From positions 1 to 36,371 of the forward strand of contig JAFOCV010000098.1 of the NCBI GenBank assembly GCA_017381015.1: a stretch of 36,371 nucleotides of DNA. The letters are read 5' to 3'. Of the stretch, positions 7,556 to 16,015 are shown in pieces. How positions within the stretch are numbered: position 1 is the first letter of the stretch; the number at the start of each line of letters is the position of its first letter. The DNA is from Bacteroidaceae bacterium (GTDB taxonomy: Bacteria > Bacteroidota > Bacteroidia > Bacteroidales > Bacteroidaceae). The translations under genes and the position numbers were made by a program. The notes beneath the pieces were generated by a model. It worked only from the letters and a program-made list of their open reading frames with translations, was not told the origin of the DNA and ran no database searches.

Positions 7556-9560
7556 ATTCGTCAGCAGCGTCTTCTTCTATCACCAGATTGTCTATGATGA
7601 AGTTTTGTCTCTCCATCGTATTTTTACCCATGTAGTATTCAAGCAGCTCGGCCACTTGGTCGCTCTTGTTCAGAGTAACTTTCTCCAGACGAATATCTGC
7701 ACCGATAAAATTCTTGAACTCATCAGGGCTGATTTCACCCAGACCTTTAAATCGGGTTATCTCGGGGTCAGGACCAAGGTCGGCAATGGCTTGAAGTCGT
7801 TCCTCCTCATTGTAGCAATACTGGGTGATGAAGTCGCTACCAAAGGATATGTGTCTCTTGTGAGAATCAGAATCCTGGTTTTCGGCAATATCAGTACCCT
7901 CGTCATAAGCCTTCAGTTCCTGTTCGATGGCTTCAATCTTCTTTTTGCTTATCTTGCTGCGCTTATTGCGGATGCGGAAGAGAGGAGTTTGGAGTATGTA
8001 TACATGTCCCTTTTTGATCAGGTCGGGGAAGAACTGGAGGAAGAACGTTATCATCAGCAATCTGATGTGCATACCATCCACATCGGCATCGGTAGCCACG
8101 ATAACCTTGTTGTAGCGCAAGCCATCCAATCCATCCTCAATGTTCAGGGCAGCTTGCAAGAGATTGAACTCCTCATTCTCGTAGCACACCTTTTTGGTCA
8201 TGCCAAAGCAATTCAGAGGTTTACCTCTCAGAGAGAACACGGCTTGTGTGTTGACATCACGGCTCTTGGTGATGCTTCCGCTAGCAGAGTCACCCTCGGT
8301 GATGAAGATGCATGAATCCTCCTGCTGAGTACCGCGCGAGTCAGAAAGGTGCACACGGCAATCTCTCAACTTTCTGTTGTGAAGGTTGGCCTTTTTGCTC
8401 ATCTCGCGAGCCTTCTTGGCCACGCCAGCCATCTCCTTGCGTATCTTCTCGCTCTCCTGCACCTTGGCCAGAATGATGTCTGCTATGTCGGTGTTTTTGT
8501 GCAAGAAATTGTCCACCTGCTCCTTGATAAAGTCGCCGATGAATTTGTCTATGCTGATGCCACCTTCAGGAGCTGTGGTGAGCGAACCCAGTTTTACCTT
8601 CGTTTGGCTTTCAAACATAGGTTCCTGGATATTGATGCTGATGGCAGCTACGATACCATTTCTGATGTCACCGTATTCAAAGTTTTTGCCCGAGTAATCC
8701 TTGATAACCTCGGCAATGTACTTCTTGAACACCGCCTGATGAGTACCACCCAGCGTGGTGTGCTGACCATTGACGAAGGAATAATACTCCTCGCCATTCT
8801 GCTTGGTATGCGTGAAGGCTATCTCTATGTCCTCTCCCTTGAGATGGCAGATGGGGTAGAGGGCATCGTAGTCCATGCGGTCGTTGAGCAAGTCGGAAAG
8901 ACCATCGCGCGAGTGTATTCTCCTTCCGTTGAACATGATGGTCAGACCGGTGTTCAGATAGGTGTAGTTGCGCAGCATGGTTTCTATAAACTCGTTTCTG
9001 AATTTATAGTGCTTGAAGAGAGTAGGGTCGGGCTCAAAGTAGATGTAAGTACCGTTCTCGTCCTGAGTGTCCTCGGTGACATCGCTAATGAGCATACCCT
9101 TTTCGAAAACCGTTTTTCTCACCTGGCCATCACGATAGGAATATGCCTCGAAATGGTTGCTCAAGGCATTTACCGCCTTCAGACCCACACCATTCAGACC
9201 TACGCTCTTTTTGAAGGCTTTCGAGTCATACTTACCACCAGTGTTAAGCATAGAAACGGCTTCCACGAGTTTGCCCTGAGGGATACCTCTACCATAGTCG
9301 CGAATGCTTGCACGCAGATTGTCCTGTATGTCCACCTCAATGCGCTTGCCAGCATTCATCTTAAATTCGTCGATGCTATTGTCTATCACCTCTTTCAGTA
9401 GGACATAGATACCATCCTCGGGTTGCTGACCATCGCCAAGACGACCGATGTACATACCAGGGCGGGTACGCACGTGCTCCATGTCGGAGAGATGACGGAT
9501 GTTTTCTTCATCGTAGATAACCGTCTGTTGCTGACTCTCTACTTCCTTGATTTCTTCCAT
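7548..9560 (-). CDS. parE: DNA topoisomerase IV subunit B (ParE-type GyrB paralogue)
   Basis: Predicted ATPase subunit of a type IIA topoisomerase that decatenates and relaxes DNA. The GHKL ATP site has E57 and N61-D64 (EVIDNSIDE), DYGRGIP (88-94) and [11 protein letters not shown] (121-131); the transducer lysine is in SQTK (318-321). The TOPRIM motifs are EGDSASGS (422-429) and the acidic pair in TDADVDGMH (D491, D493). The sequence [14 protein letters not shown] is typical of Bacteroidetes ParE, whereas GyrB has EGDSAGGSAK; the 670-residue length agrees with ParE. The parC partner is not in the window. A small hairpin (9570-9590) lies just before the start codon. ParE rather than GyrB is my choice with good confidence. 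Confidence 0.93.
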   Translation of the reverse strand: MEEIKEVESQQQTVIYDEENIRHLSDMEHVRTRPGMYIGRLGDGQQPEDGIYVLLKEVIDNSIDEFKMNAGKRIEVDIQDNLRASIRDYGRGIPQGKLVEAVSMLNTGGKYDSKAFKKSVGLNGVGLKAVNALSNHFEAYSYRDGQVRKTVFEKGMLISDVTEDTQDENGTYIYFEPDPTLFKHYKFRNEFIETMLRNYTYLNTGLTIMFNGRRIHSRDGLSDLLNDRMDYDALYPICHLKGEDIEIAFTHTKQNGEEYYSFVNGQHTTLGGTHQAVFKKYIAEVIKDYSGKNFEYGDIRNGIVAAISINIQEPMFESQTKVKLGSLTTAPEGGISIDKFIGDFIKEQVDNFLHKNTDIADIILAKVQESEKIRKEMAGVAKKAREMSKKANLHNRKLRDCRVHLSDSRGTQQEDSCIFITEGDSASGSITKSRDVNTQAVFSLRGKPLNCFGMTKKVCYENEEFNLLQAALNIEDGLDGLRYNKVIVATDADVDGMHIRLLMITFFLQFFPDLIKKGHVYILQTPLFRIRNKRSKISKKKIEAIEQELKAYDEGTDIAENQDSDSHKRHISFGSDFITQYCYNEEERLQAIADLGPDPEITRFKGLGEISPDEFKNFIGADIRLEKVTLNKSDQVAELLEYYMGKNTMERQNFIIDNLVIEEDAADEYE

Positions 9561-9639
9561 GCTATGTTTTTGCCCGATTTAAGGGGGCAACTCGTTTCTC
9601 TGTTCAAAAAAAACAATGATAAATCTATTTCTTCCCCGT

Positions 9640-10794
9640 TTAGATGCTCTTCTTCCAGGTGTGTCGCTTTTTGGTTTCTACGGTATCAAGCGAGCGCCAT
9701 ACGCTCAGAGCTTTGCTGTTTGTTACCAATTGAGGGCAGCATTCGGCCACCACAAAACCCAATTCCTGAGCCGTAGGAATCAAGTCGGCAAACAACAGGC
9801 TGATGCATCCGGTGTCCTGGTATTCGGGTAAAGCACCGATGAGCAACAGGTCCAGGATATTGCTGCGCTTCCAATACAGGGCCTTGGCCATGTGCCACCA
9901 TCCAAAGGGCAGCATCTTGGATTTTGCCTTCTTTAGAGCATCTCTGAGGTTGGGCATACATATACCGATGGCAATGGGTTCGCCATCCTTGTTGTCAACG
10001 ATAGACACCAGTCTGTGGTCCAGTACGGGCAGATACATATCGGCATACATGTTCATCTGGCGCTCGGTCATATTGCTATATCCGTATAGGTCTTTGTAAG
10101 AAGCATTGATAATCTCGAAAACCTTCTTCACATAACCACTTTCGCGCAATTCCTTCTTTGATTTGAATTTGTGTATGCTAAAGCCATATCTGTCCTTTAC
10201 CAACTGAGCCACGCGGAAGAACTTTTGCTGGTTGGCCGAGTTTTCACCATCTTTTTGTGGAATGTTGATATTGCGCTCCACCCATACGGCATCTTCCTCA
10301 AATCCCATGGCCTGCATGTGCTCGTTGTAGTACGGATAGTTGTAGATGGTGTACATTGAACCCGGTTTCTCATAGCCTTCGAATAGCATACCCTCCTGGT
10401 CAAGGTCGGTGAATCCCAGAGGTCCCTGAATAGTATCCATGCCACGCTCCTTGCCCCATGCAATAACTGCGTCTAGGAGTGCCTTGCTCACCTCCTTGTC
10501 ATCTATGAAGTCTATCCATCCGAAGCGAACATTTCTGGTGCCCCACTTCTCGTTGGCTCTATTGTTGATGATACCAGCCACCTTGCCCACTATCTCGCCA
10601 TCGCGATAGGCAACAAAGAACTCGGCATCGCAAAACTCGAATGCGGCATTATTCTTCTTATCAAAATTCTTTAGCGTATCCTCTATCAGTTCGGGTACGG
10701 CGTTGCTACAATCTTTGTAGAGCGAATGATTGAAAAGAACGAAATCCTTCAACTCCTTTTGGGTTGAAATACGCTTGATGTGTAGTTTAGACAT
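9640..10794 (-). CDS. GNAT-like acyltransferase-fold protein, function unknown
   Basis: The product (384 residues from ATG 10794) resembles a group of Bacteroidetes proteins annotated as GNAT-like N-acetyltransferases. The N-terminal half has AEFFVAYRDGEIVGKVAGIINNRANE and RFGWIDFIDD, a typical GNAT beta4-like region. It continues with GPLGFTDLDQEGMLFEGYEKPGSMY-like sequence (residues about 125-150). The C-terminal half repeats a GNAT-like layout ending in ALPEYQDTGCISLLFADLI. I reject the longer start at 10830 because the -7 promoter element lies right there and would not transcribe it. It is 79 bp upstream of parE on the same strand and may share its transcript. The acyl acceptor is unknown. 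Confidence 0.72.
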   Translation of the reverse strand: MSKLHIKRISTQKELKDFVLFNHSLYKDCSNAVPELIEDTLKNFDKKNNAAFEFCDAEFFVAYRDGEIVGKVAGIINNRANEKWGTRNVRFGWIDFIDDKEVSKALLDAVIAWGKERGMDTIQGPLGFTDLDQEGMLFEGYEKPGSMYTIYNYPYYNEHMQAMGFEEDAVWVERNINIPQKDGENSANQQKFFRVAQLVKDRYGFSIHKFKSKKELRESGYVKKVFEIINASYKDLYGYSNMTERQMNMYADMYLPVLDHRLVSIVDNKDGEPIAIGICMPNLRDALKKAKSKMLPFGWWHMAKALYWKRSNILDLLLIGALPEYQDTGCISLLFADLIPTAQELGFVVAECCPQLVTNSKALSVWRSLDTVETKKRHTWKKSI

Positions 10795-10829
10795 ATTTAA
10801 AAAGGCTATTATCTTGTTTTTTATCTCCA

Positions 10830-10837
10830 CAAAGGTA
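10830..10837 (-). promoter_or_regulatory. -7 element for the GNAT-like gene (possibly the parE operon)
   Basis: TACCTTTG on the minus strand matches TAnnTTTG. It predicts a start of transcription near 10823 and a leader of about 30 bases before ATG 10794, which decides the start codon. A -33 TTTG is not clear. Confidence 0.55.
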
Positions 10838-10910
10838 ATTTTTTTTCTTCTATTTCTGATGAAAGAATGATGATAATCAGGTTTCTTTTAGCAAAAAGAC
10901 CTCATTTCTC

Positions 10911-10941
10911 TTTGTCAAGGTAATAAATTGTTATAATTTTG
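10911..10941 (+). promoter_or_regulatory. strong promoter directly abutting the wbqC-like start codon
   Basis: TTTG (10911-10914), a 19-base spacer and TAATTTTG (10934-10941) match the consensus fully. Only four bases (CCGT) separate the -7 element from the ATG at 10946, so the mRNA should be leaderless or nearly so. Confidence 0.7.
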
Positions 10942-10945
10942 CCGT

Positions 10946-11461
10946 ATGACCACAGCATATTTAGGTTCAATTCAGTATTACCGCAAGTTATTGCGCGAAG
11001 GTTTGCCAATAGATTTGTCAGTCAGTTATCGCAAGCAAACTTGCATGAATCGTTGTTACATCGATTCACCTCATGGAGCATTGGCATTGTCAGTGCCGGT
11101 TGTTAATCCCCATGGCCGTACTCCAGTGGGTGACATACTCATTTCCGAGCATGGCAATTGGCGCCATCAGCATTGGAATGCCCTGGTGTCCAGTTATCGT
11201 CAGACACCATATTTTGATTACTATGCCGAGGATTTTTATCCATTCTACCATGAGCAGCGCTGGCAGAAGTTGGCCGATTTCAATGCCGACCTGCATACCA
11301 CTGTGATGCGCCTTCTGGAACCATATCCCTTATTGGAGGAGAGCAGATGCTTGCGCGAGCCGTATTATCAGTTGTTTGCTCCGCGCCATGGCTTTATAGA
11401 AGACCTCAGCATCGTAGATTTGCTCTTCAATATGGGCCCCGAATCGGTTTATTATCTCTAG
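10946..11461 (+). CDS. WbqC family protein
   Basis: Belongs to the WbqC-like family, first noticed in O-antigen clusters and of uncertain biochemical role. The N-terminus AYLGSIQYYRKLL matches the conserved family start, so the ATG at 10946 is required. YRKQTCMNRCYI, ALALSVPV, WRHQHWNALVSSYRQTPYFDYYAEDFYPFY and LLFNMGPES follow in the expected order (segments at about 30-40, 46-52, 68-98 and 160-169). At 171 residues it is shorter than the roughly 200-240 of many relatives. RluA follows 51 bp later on the same strand, so the two may be co-transcribed. Family confidence is good; function is not assigned. Confidence 0.82.
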   Translation: MTTAYLGSIQYYRKLLREGLPIDLSVSYRKQTCMNRCYIDSPHGALALSVPVVNPHGRTPVGDILISEHGNWRHQHWNALVSSYRQTPYFDYYAEDFYPFYHEQRWQKLADFNADLHTTVMRLLEPYPLLEESRCLREPYYQLFAPRHGFIEDLSIVDLLFNMGPESVYYL

Positions 11462-11512
11462 GAGCAGAGCCCAACCTCCCCTTTTGAATGTGAACACCCC
11501 TTTCTCTCTCTT

Positions 11513-12847
11513 ATGAAGATATACACCCTAGACGACCGATGCCTCCCGGCCATAGAACAGGTAAAGCGATATTATCTCTCTCAATCCCAATGGCAAAAGG
11601 ACATAGCCGATGGCAAGATGTTTGGCGTATTGATTTACGATAATCCTACCTCGTTGGACAAAGGTATGCCAGAGTGCACTATGCCCATTGTGCATGGTAC
11701 TGACTATGAAGGATTGCCCTTTCTCGCTGCCTTTTCCGGAACGTTGGACGGACAGACATGCCAACCGGGTTTTGTTCCGCCCGTCTTTGATATTCAGAGG
11801 GGAGAAGGACGATATTTTCTCCAGGAGGAGGCAGAAATTAGCGCCATTAATCATTATCTTGAATCCGGTGCTGCCACGCCCAGAGAGGTGTGCGACCTTC
11901 GTCATGAGCGCAAGAACCGCTCACGTGCCCTTCAGCGCTGGTTGTTCAGTCGTTATTCCATTCTTAACACCCTAGGCGAGAAGGTTAATCTTCTGGACGT
12001 CTTTTCGCCCTCCATTCCCCCGGGTGGTGCCGGAGATTGTTGTGCCCCCAAATTGTTGCAGGAGGCCTTCCGATTGGGCCTTCTCCCCATCGCCATTGCC
12101 GAGTGGAATTCGGCAACCGAACACTTTTGTCCACCATGCATCAGCCGTTGCCGACCCATACTTGCTCACATGCTCAAGGGACTCAATGCCGAACCAGACC
12201 CTAGAATAGCTGATTACGATAGGGCAGTGAACAACTTGCAGGTAATCTACGAGGACGAACACTTGATGCTCGTCAACAAGCCCTCGGGACTTCTCTCCGT
12301 GCCAGGCAAGGAGTACTTACCCTCCGTCGAGAGCATCACTCAGTGCCTCTCCGTTCATCGCCTTGACCAAGATACTAGTGGCATATTGCTCTTGGCAAAA
12401 AATCAGGAGGTTCAGAAACTCCTCAGAGCACAATTCGAACAACGACTCACACAAAAACAATACGAGGCTATACTAGAGGGCGAAATGCCTATTGGTCAGG
12501 AGGGCGAACTAACTCTCCCCCTACGTCCCGACATAGACAATAGACCTAAACAAGTAGTTGACCATGTAAATGGCAAGAGTGCCTTGACCAAGTATCGTGT
12601 AACGGACAATCGTGATGGACATGCCCACGTTATCCTATGGCCACACACGGGTCGCACACATCAGTTACGAGTGCACATGGCTCAGGGCTTGCACAACCCC
12701 ATCCTGAATGATAGATTGTACGGCAATGTAGCGACGGCAAGTGCTCGTCTGATGCTACACGCCTCTATGTTGGCATTCACACACCCCATCACGCTAGAGC
12801 CAATGACTTTTACTTGTACTCCAGAATGGAGAGAGCCTCAGGATTAA
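11513..12847 (+). CDS. RluA family pseudouridine synthase with N-terminal extension
   Basis: Predicted to convert specific uridines of rRNA or tRNA to pseudouridine. The catalytic domain covers about residues 240-440. The motif HRLDQDTSG is at 282-290, with the catalytic D285; NKPSGLLSVPG (255-265) and GRTHQLRVHM further on complete the pattern. The N-terminal 230 residues form the extension seen in Bacteroidetes and some gammaproteobacterial relatives. It includes PPGGAGDCCAPKLLQ (169-183) and the Cys-rich HFCPPCISRCRPILAHML (204-221), possibly a metal-binding segment. No S4 domain is present. The last 38 bp overlap the 3' end of the convergent M16 peptidase gene. The target base cannot be predicted with confidence. 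Confidence 0.92.
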   Translation: MKIYTLDDRCLPAIEQVKRYYLSQSQWQKDIADGKMFGVLIYDNPTSLDKGMPECTMPIVHGTDYEGLPFLAAFSGTLDGQTCQPGFVPPVFDIQRGEGRYFLQEEAEISAINHYLESGAATPREVCDLRHERKNRSRALQRWLFSRYSILNTLGEKVNLLDVFSPSIPPGGAGDCCAPKLLQEAFRLGLLPIAIAEWNSATEHFCPPCISRCRPILAHMLKGLNAEPDPRIADYDRAVNNLQVIYEDEHLMLVNKPSGLLSVPGKEYLPSVESITQCLSVHRLDQDTSGILLLAKNQEVQKLLRAQFEQRLTQKQYEAILEGEMPIGQEGELTLPLRPDIDNRPKQVVDHVNGKSALTKYRVTDNRDGHAHVILWPHTGRTHQLRVHMAQGLHNPILNDRLYGNVATASARLMLHASMLAFTHPITLEPMTFTCTPEWREPQD

Positions 12848-14024
12848 ACACCTCTTTGGCCGCCACCCAGATGTCCTCTGCCGTAATGTTTTGAATACGA
12901 GCAACAAAATCCTCCCTCGTCTGAGTCTTGCCATAATGCAACATACGTTTGCCCATACCTATGGCCACACTCTCAAAATTGTCGTACGACATACTTATCT
13001 GGCCAATAATCTGTTGTTTAGCAGCCTTTAGGGCACGGTCCGACAGAGGAGCCTCGCAAAGGCGCATCAACTCCCTCTTGACTAATCTCTTGCACCTTTC
13101 TACATCCTCTCTATCGCAACCAAAGTACACCGCCCACACTCCTGTATCGGTATATGTGGTCAACGTACTTTCCACCGTGTACACCAAGCCACGCTTCTCT
13201 CTCAGAGCAAGATTTAATCTGCTACTCAACCCTGGCCCCCCAAGGATATTATTTGCCATAAATAGTGCCAAGTGATTCTTGTTACTACCACCATAGGCTT
13301 GGGCACCCATCATCACATGCGCTTGATGAGTCTCCTTGTTGACAACCTTTCTTTGGGCTTCACGCTTGGGCAAACTCTTCTGAATGGTAGTTACCTGTGA
13401 ACTAGGGGCAGAAGGCAGATTCTGAGGAATTCTACGCTTTACCTCCTTGGCATCAACATTGCCATAGACAAAGAGCACAGCCCTGTCAGCAGTGTAAAGT
13501 CTATGAATATAATTAAGTACATCTTCCGTTTGGAATTGGCGCAGACGCTCAGCATCACCCAAGATATTTCTACCCAAGGGATGCCCCTGGAACAGCATAG
13601 CCTCAAAATCATCGTAAATCAACTCTGATGGCGAGTCCTTGTAGCTCTCAATCTCGTCTATCACCACCTCAACCTCCTTGTTCATCTCCTCCTGAGGATA
13701 AGTGCTATTGAAAACTACATCAAACAGCAGGTCCATAGCTCTAGCAAAATGCTCTCTCTGGCACGTACAATAATACACCGTCTCCTCCTTGCCGGTAAAG
13801 GCATTCAGGTCGCCACCCACCGACTCCATCCTGGAGATAATCTGTCTAGAGGTCCTGCGCTCAGTACCCTTAAAGCTAAGGTGTTCGGCAAAGTGCGCCA
13901 TGCCACTCTCGCCTTCCTCTTCATTACGAGTACCAGCAGCTATAGCTATACCTAAATATACTGTATTTGTGGGACTTGGAGCTAGAACTACCCTCAAGCC
14001 ATTTGATGCGATAAATGTTTCCAT
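12810..14024 (-). CDS. M16 family zinc metallopeptidase, single-unit form
   Basis: Predicted processing peptidase of the pitrilysin/MPP family. The inverted zinc motif HFAEH is at residues 44-48 (H44, E47, H48); the third ligand should come from the Glu-rich segment MNKEVEVVIDEIESYKD about 75 residues later. The C-terminal half contains the usual catalytically inactive repeat with ALREKRGLVYTV. The product is 404 residues, about the size of a half-pitrilysin such as the YmxG/MPP-beta type. No signal peptide is visible, so it is probably cytoplasmic. It lies 30 bp downstream of the lipoprotein gene on the same strand and its 3' end overlaps RluA by 38 bp. Confidence 0.92.
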   Translation of the reverse strand: METFIASNGLRVVLAPSPTNTVYLGIAIAAGTRNEEEGESGMAHFAEHLSFKGTERRTSRQIISRMESVGGDLNAFTGKEETVYYCTCQREHFARAMDLLFDVVFNSTYPQEEMNKEVEVVIDEIESYKDSPSELIYDDFEAMLFQGHPLGRNILGDAERLRQFQTEDVLNYIHRLYTADRAVLFVYGNVDAKEVKRRIPQNLPSAPSSQVTTIQKSLPKREAQRKVVNKETHQAHVMMGAQAYGGSNKNHLALFMANNILGGPGLSSRLNLALREKRGLVYTVESTLTTYTDTGVWAVYFGCDREDVERCKRLVKRELMRLCEAPLSDRALKAAKQQIIGQISMSYDNFESVAIGMGKRMLHYGKTQTREDFVARIQNITAEDIWVAAKEVFNPEALSILEYK

Positions 14025-14054
14025 CTTATCTATTGTCTTTCTTATGTCTACTTG

Positions 14055-15047
14055 TCACTTAATCTCAAACTCCAGAATATAGAAATGATATGTGTCACCA
14101 TTGTACCCCGTTAGATATAATTTATCATTTGCTATGGAGTTTAGGTTATTCGATTGTAATGCACCATAGTGCTCTTCGTATGCCGATACCGTCGCTGTTG
14201 GAGGAAGCCCCTTAATCAAGTCGCGATAGATAGCATCACCATCAGCATTGGCCACAATGACTGAACACTCATCATATCCATAGTGATTCAAAAATACTCT
14301 ATACTCACCAATCTGACCTTGGTACTGGTGATATTCAGCCTCTGCCTTCAATTTACAATAGCCACTCATCATTTCCCAGATACAGTTTTTTCCTCGATAT
14401 ACATTCTTGAGTGTATTGGGATATTCAAAGCACCAGGTTGTATGATTCTCCTCCCTCCATATCTCCTCTGCATTACGATTATGGGTCAGAATGTAAAATG
14501 TATTTTGCTCCATCATACCAAACGCAATACTATCCTCTGGTGCCATCGGAAGTTTGTATGCTATTGGCGAGCACTCCAGTTCCTTGTCAAGGGAATAGAC
14601 GGTTTTGTTTTGCTCGTCTACAAAATAAATGGAATCGTCACTTGCTACCATCATTGCATCATACGACCCCTCAAGATTGATGTGCAAATCTCTTTTCCCG
14701 AGCAGAGAAGTTCCCTTGTATTTAGCTATACTAACAGGATTTCCACCCAGAATGTAAAACACATCATCCGAATCGACAACAATACCTTTAACTACAAGTG
14801 CGTCGGTCGAATCCCATGGAAAATACTCGTTCTTGTAGTCAAACTCCCACGTCCTATTATGAGCTAAATAAATTTGTGGAGTTTTCTTGATTGTATCCTG
14901 TTTAGAAGGCACTACCGTTTCATCCTGGGGTATCTGTTCGCCCTTTATAGTCTCAATCTTGTGGTCTTCTTGAGACGCCTTTGCTACACAAGAAGCAAAT
15001 ACTATAACAAGCAAAGCCGAGAAAAGATTTCGTATTTTAATTTCCAT
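14055..15047 (-). CDS. lipoprotein of unknown function (propeller-like)
   Basis: I do not recognise a named family. The N-terminus has a basic start, a hydrophobic run and a lipobox-like IVFASC with the candidate lipidated cysteine at residue 20, so the 330-residue product is probably a lipoprotein. A Ser/Thr/Lys/Glu-rich linker (about 25-60) follows. The rest is a beta-rich domain with repeated phrases such as DDVFYILGG, DDSIYFVDEQNKTVYSL, QNTFYILTHN and NDKLYLTGYNGDTYHFYILEF, spaced like the blades of a small beta-propeller. The DNA looks more AT-rich than the neighbouring genes, which could mean recent acquisition or relaxed constraint. It is placed directly upstream of the M16 peptidase and may be co-expressed. 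Confidence 0.72.
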   Translation of the reverse strand: MEIKIRNLFSALLVIVFASCVAKASQEDHKIETIKGEQIPQDETVVPSKQDTIKKTPQIYLAHNRTWEFDYKNEYFPWDSTDALVVKGIVVDSDDVFYILGGNPVSIAKYKGTSLLGKRDLHINLEGSYDAMMVASDDSIYFVDEQNKTVYSLDKELECSPIAYKLPMAPEDSIAFGMMEQNTFYILTHNRNAEEIWREENHTTWCFEYPNTLKNVYRGKNCIWEMMSGYCKLKAEAEYHQYQGQIGEYRVFLNHYGYDECSVIVANADGDAIYRDLIKGLPPTATVSAYEEHYGALQSNNLNSIANDKLYLTGYNGDTYHFYILEFEIK

Positions 15048-15075
15048 GCACCAGATATTTTTGCCAAATCAAATG

Positions 15076-15083
15076 CAAATGTA
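15076..15083 (-). promoter_or_regulatory. -7 element for the lipoprotein gene
   Basis: TACATTTG on the minus strand fits TAnnTTTG and predicts a leader of about 20 bases to ATG 15047. No clear -33 element was found at 19-20 bases. Confidence 0.45.
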
Positions 15084-15178
15084 TAGAAAATTATCCAAAT
15101 GGAGTAATGTTTTAATGGCTTTAAAATATTTCCAGAACTCTAATTGCATTTGCACCATCCGGTTAAAACCAAAGTTTC

Positions 15179-15320
15179 GTTGGAAACTTCCGACAGTACA
15201 AAACAAACCTTGTTGAGCACCATCGGAACTTTCCGACAACGATAAATAACCTGTAAAGGACCATCGGGAACTCCCGAAAGCATAAAAATAATTATTTAAG
15301 CACCGTCGGGTACCTCCGAC
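15179..15320. repeat. four short dyads at about 42-bp spacing (array B)
   Basis: Dyads lie at 15179-15194 (GTTGGAAACTTCCGAC), 15223-15236 (TCGGAACTTTCCGA, perfect arms), 15264-15277 (TCGGGAACTCCCGA, perfect arms) and 15305-15320 (GTCGGGTACCTCCGAC). Centre-to-centre distances are 43, 41 and 42 bp. The last three are preceded by a conserved ACC(A/G), and the linkers are A-rich and variable. Arm sequences change together (GGAA with TTCC, GGGA with TCCC), which suggests that pairing is being kept. Confidence 0.75.
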
Positions 15321-15404
15321 AAAGGAAAAATAACTTGAATCCTGACGCTAAAACTCATTTTCTAGACTTCTGAAGTCCTCTCCCACATCGGGAGAGCATT
15401 TCCC

Positions 15405-15776
15405 AAGCCTCCAAAATCGTTTTCGACCGGTGGAAAATGCCATCGAAGGCCTCCAAAATCACTTTCGACCGGTGGGAGACGCCATCGAAGGCCTCCAAAA
15501 TCATTTTCGACCGGTGGGAGACGCCATCAAAGGCCTCCAAAATCGTTTTCGACCGGTGGGAGACGCCATCGAAGGCCTCCGAAATCACTTTCGACCGGTG
15601 GGCGACGCCATCGAAGGCCTCCGAAATCACTTTCGACCGGTGGGAGACGCCATCAAAGGCCTCCAAAATCGTTTTCGACCGGTGGGAGACACCATCGAAG
15701 GCCTCCAAAATCATTTTCGACCGGTGGGAGACGTCATCGAAGGCCTCCGAAATCACTTTCGACCGGTGGGAGACAC
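15405..15776. repeat. tandem array of nine 42-bp units (array C)
   Basis: The core GACCGGTGG occurs at 15425, 15467, 15509, 15551, 15593, 15635, 15677, 15719 and 15761, always exactly 42 bp apart. The units are contiguous, with no unique spacers. They differ at only a few sites (AAATCA/AAATCG, CTCCA/CTCCG, ATCGA/ATCAA, GACGCC/GACACC/GACGTC). Within each unit CTTTCGA and TCGAAGG, plus TGG and CCA, can pair into a hairpin with a CCGG bulge. The first unit is degenerate (GGTGGAAAATG). All frames that have no stop in one unit stay open throughout. Confidence 0.92.
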
Positions 15777-15879
15777 CTTATTTGGTGCTAGAGTAAGTGA
15801 AAGTCATCGATGAGTTCCTTGGGGAGTCGTAATTCAGATTTAACCAAATAAAATTGACTTGAGGGTGCTGATTCGTACC

Positions 15880-15983
15880 TTTTCGCTCGCTTAATCGTAC
15901 CTTTGAGACTGGGTCTCTAAATTACTCACGCTTGGAAAAAATCAAATATGATTTGTTTTTTCGCTCGCTTAATCGTACCTTTG
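15880..15983 (+). promoter_or_regulatory. promoter for the 16016 gene, with a 26-bp duplicated promoter segment
   Basis: The 26 bases at 15880-15905 recur exactly at 15958-15983. Each copy ends in the -7 element TACCTTTG (15898-15905 and 15976-15983). Only the downstream copy has a good -33 element: TTTG at 15952-15955, 20 bases before the -7 element, a full consensus promoter. A third partial copy, TTCGTACCTTT, begins at 15872. Confidence 0.72.
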
Positions 15984-16015
15984 TCCCGCATAATACAAAT
16001 AATTAGAATAGATAC

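Larger units (their letters stand above)
15048..16015. other. 968-bp gene-free region with two repeat arrays and duplicated promoter
   Basis: No ORF here looks like a conserved gene. The stretch contains, in order: a minus-strand -7 element (15076-15083), an AT-rich segment, array B of short dyads (15179-15320), array C of nine 42-bp units (15405-15776), and a 26-bp direct repeat carrying -7 elements (15880-15905 and 15958-15983) that leads into the 16016 gene. Confidence 0.8.

Noticed and set aside
8349-9401. 350-codon ORF antisense to parE
   Set aside because: It is a shadow of the highly conserved parE gene and has no recognisable domain. The same applies to the long antisense ORF at 5536-6453 over the S41 protease.
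9570-9590. Terminator between the GNAT-like gene and parE
   Set aside because: The stem TTGCCC/GGGCAA is only 6 bp and has no U-tract on minus, so I do not treat it as separating the two genes.
15405-15776. CRISPR array
   Set aside because: Units are contiguous and nearly identical over the full 42 bp; there are no unique spacers and no cas genes in the window.
15430-15813. ORFs in three frames across array C as repeat proteins
   Set aside because: A stop-free 42-bp unit keeps frames open automatically. Variants between units are mostly non-synonymous in every frame and no start has a promoter in good position.
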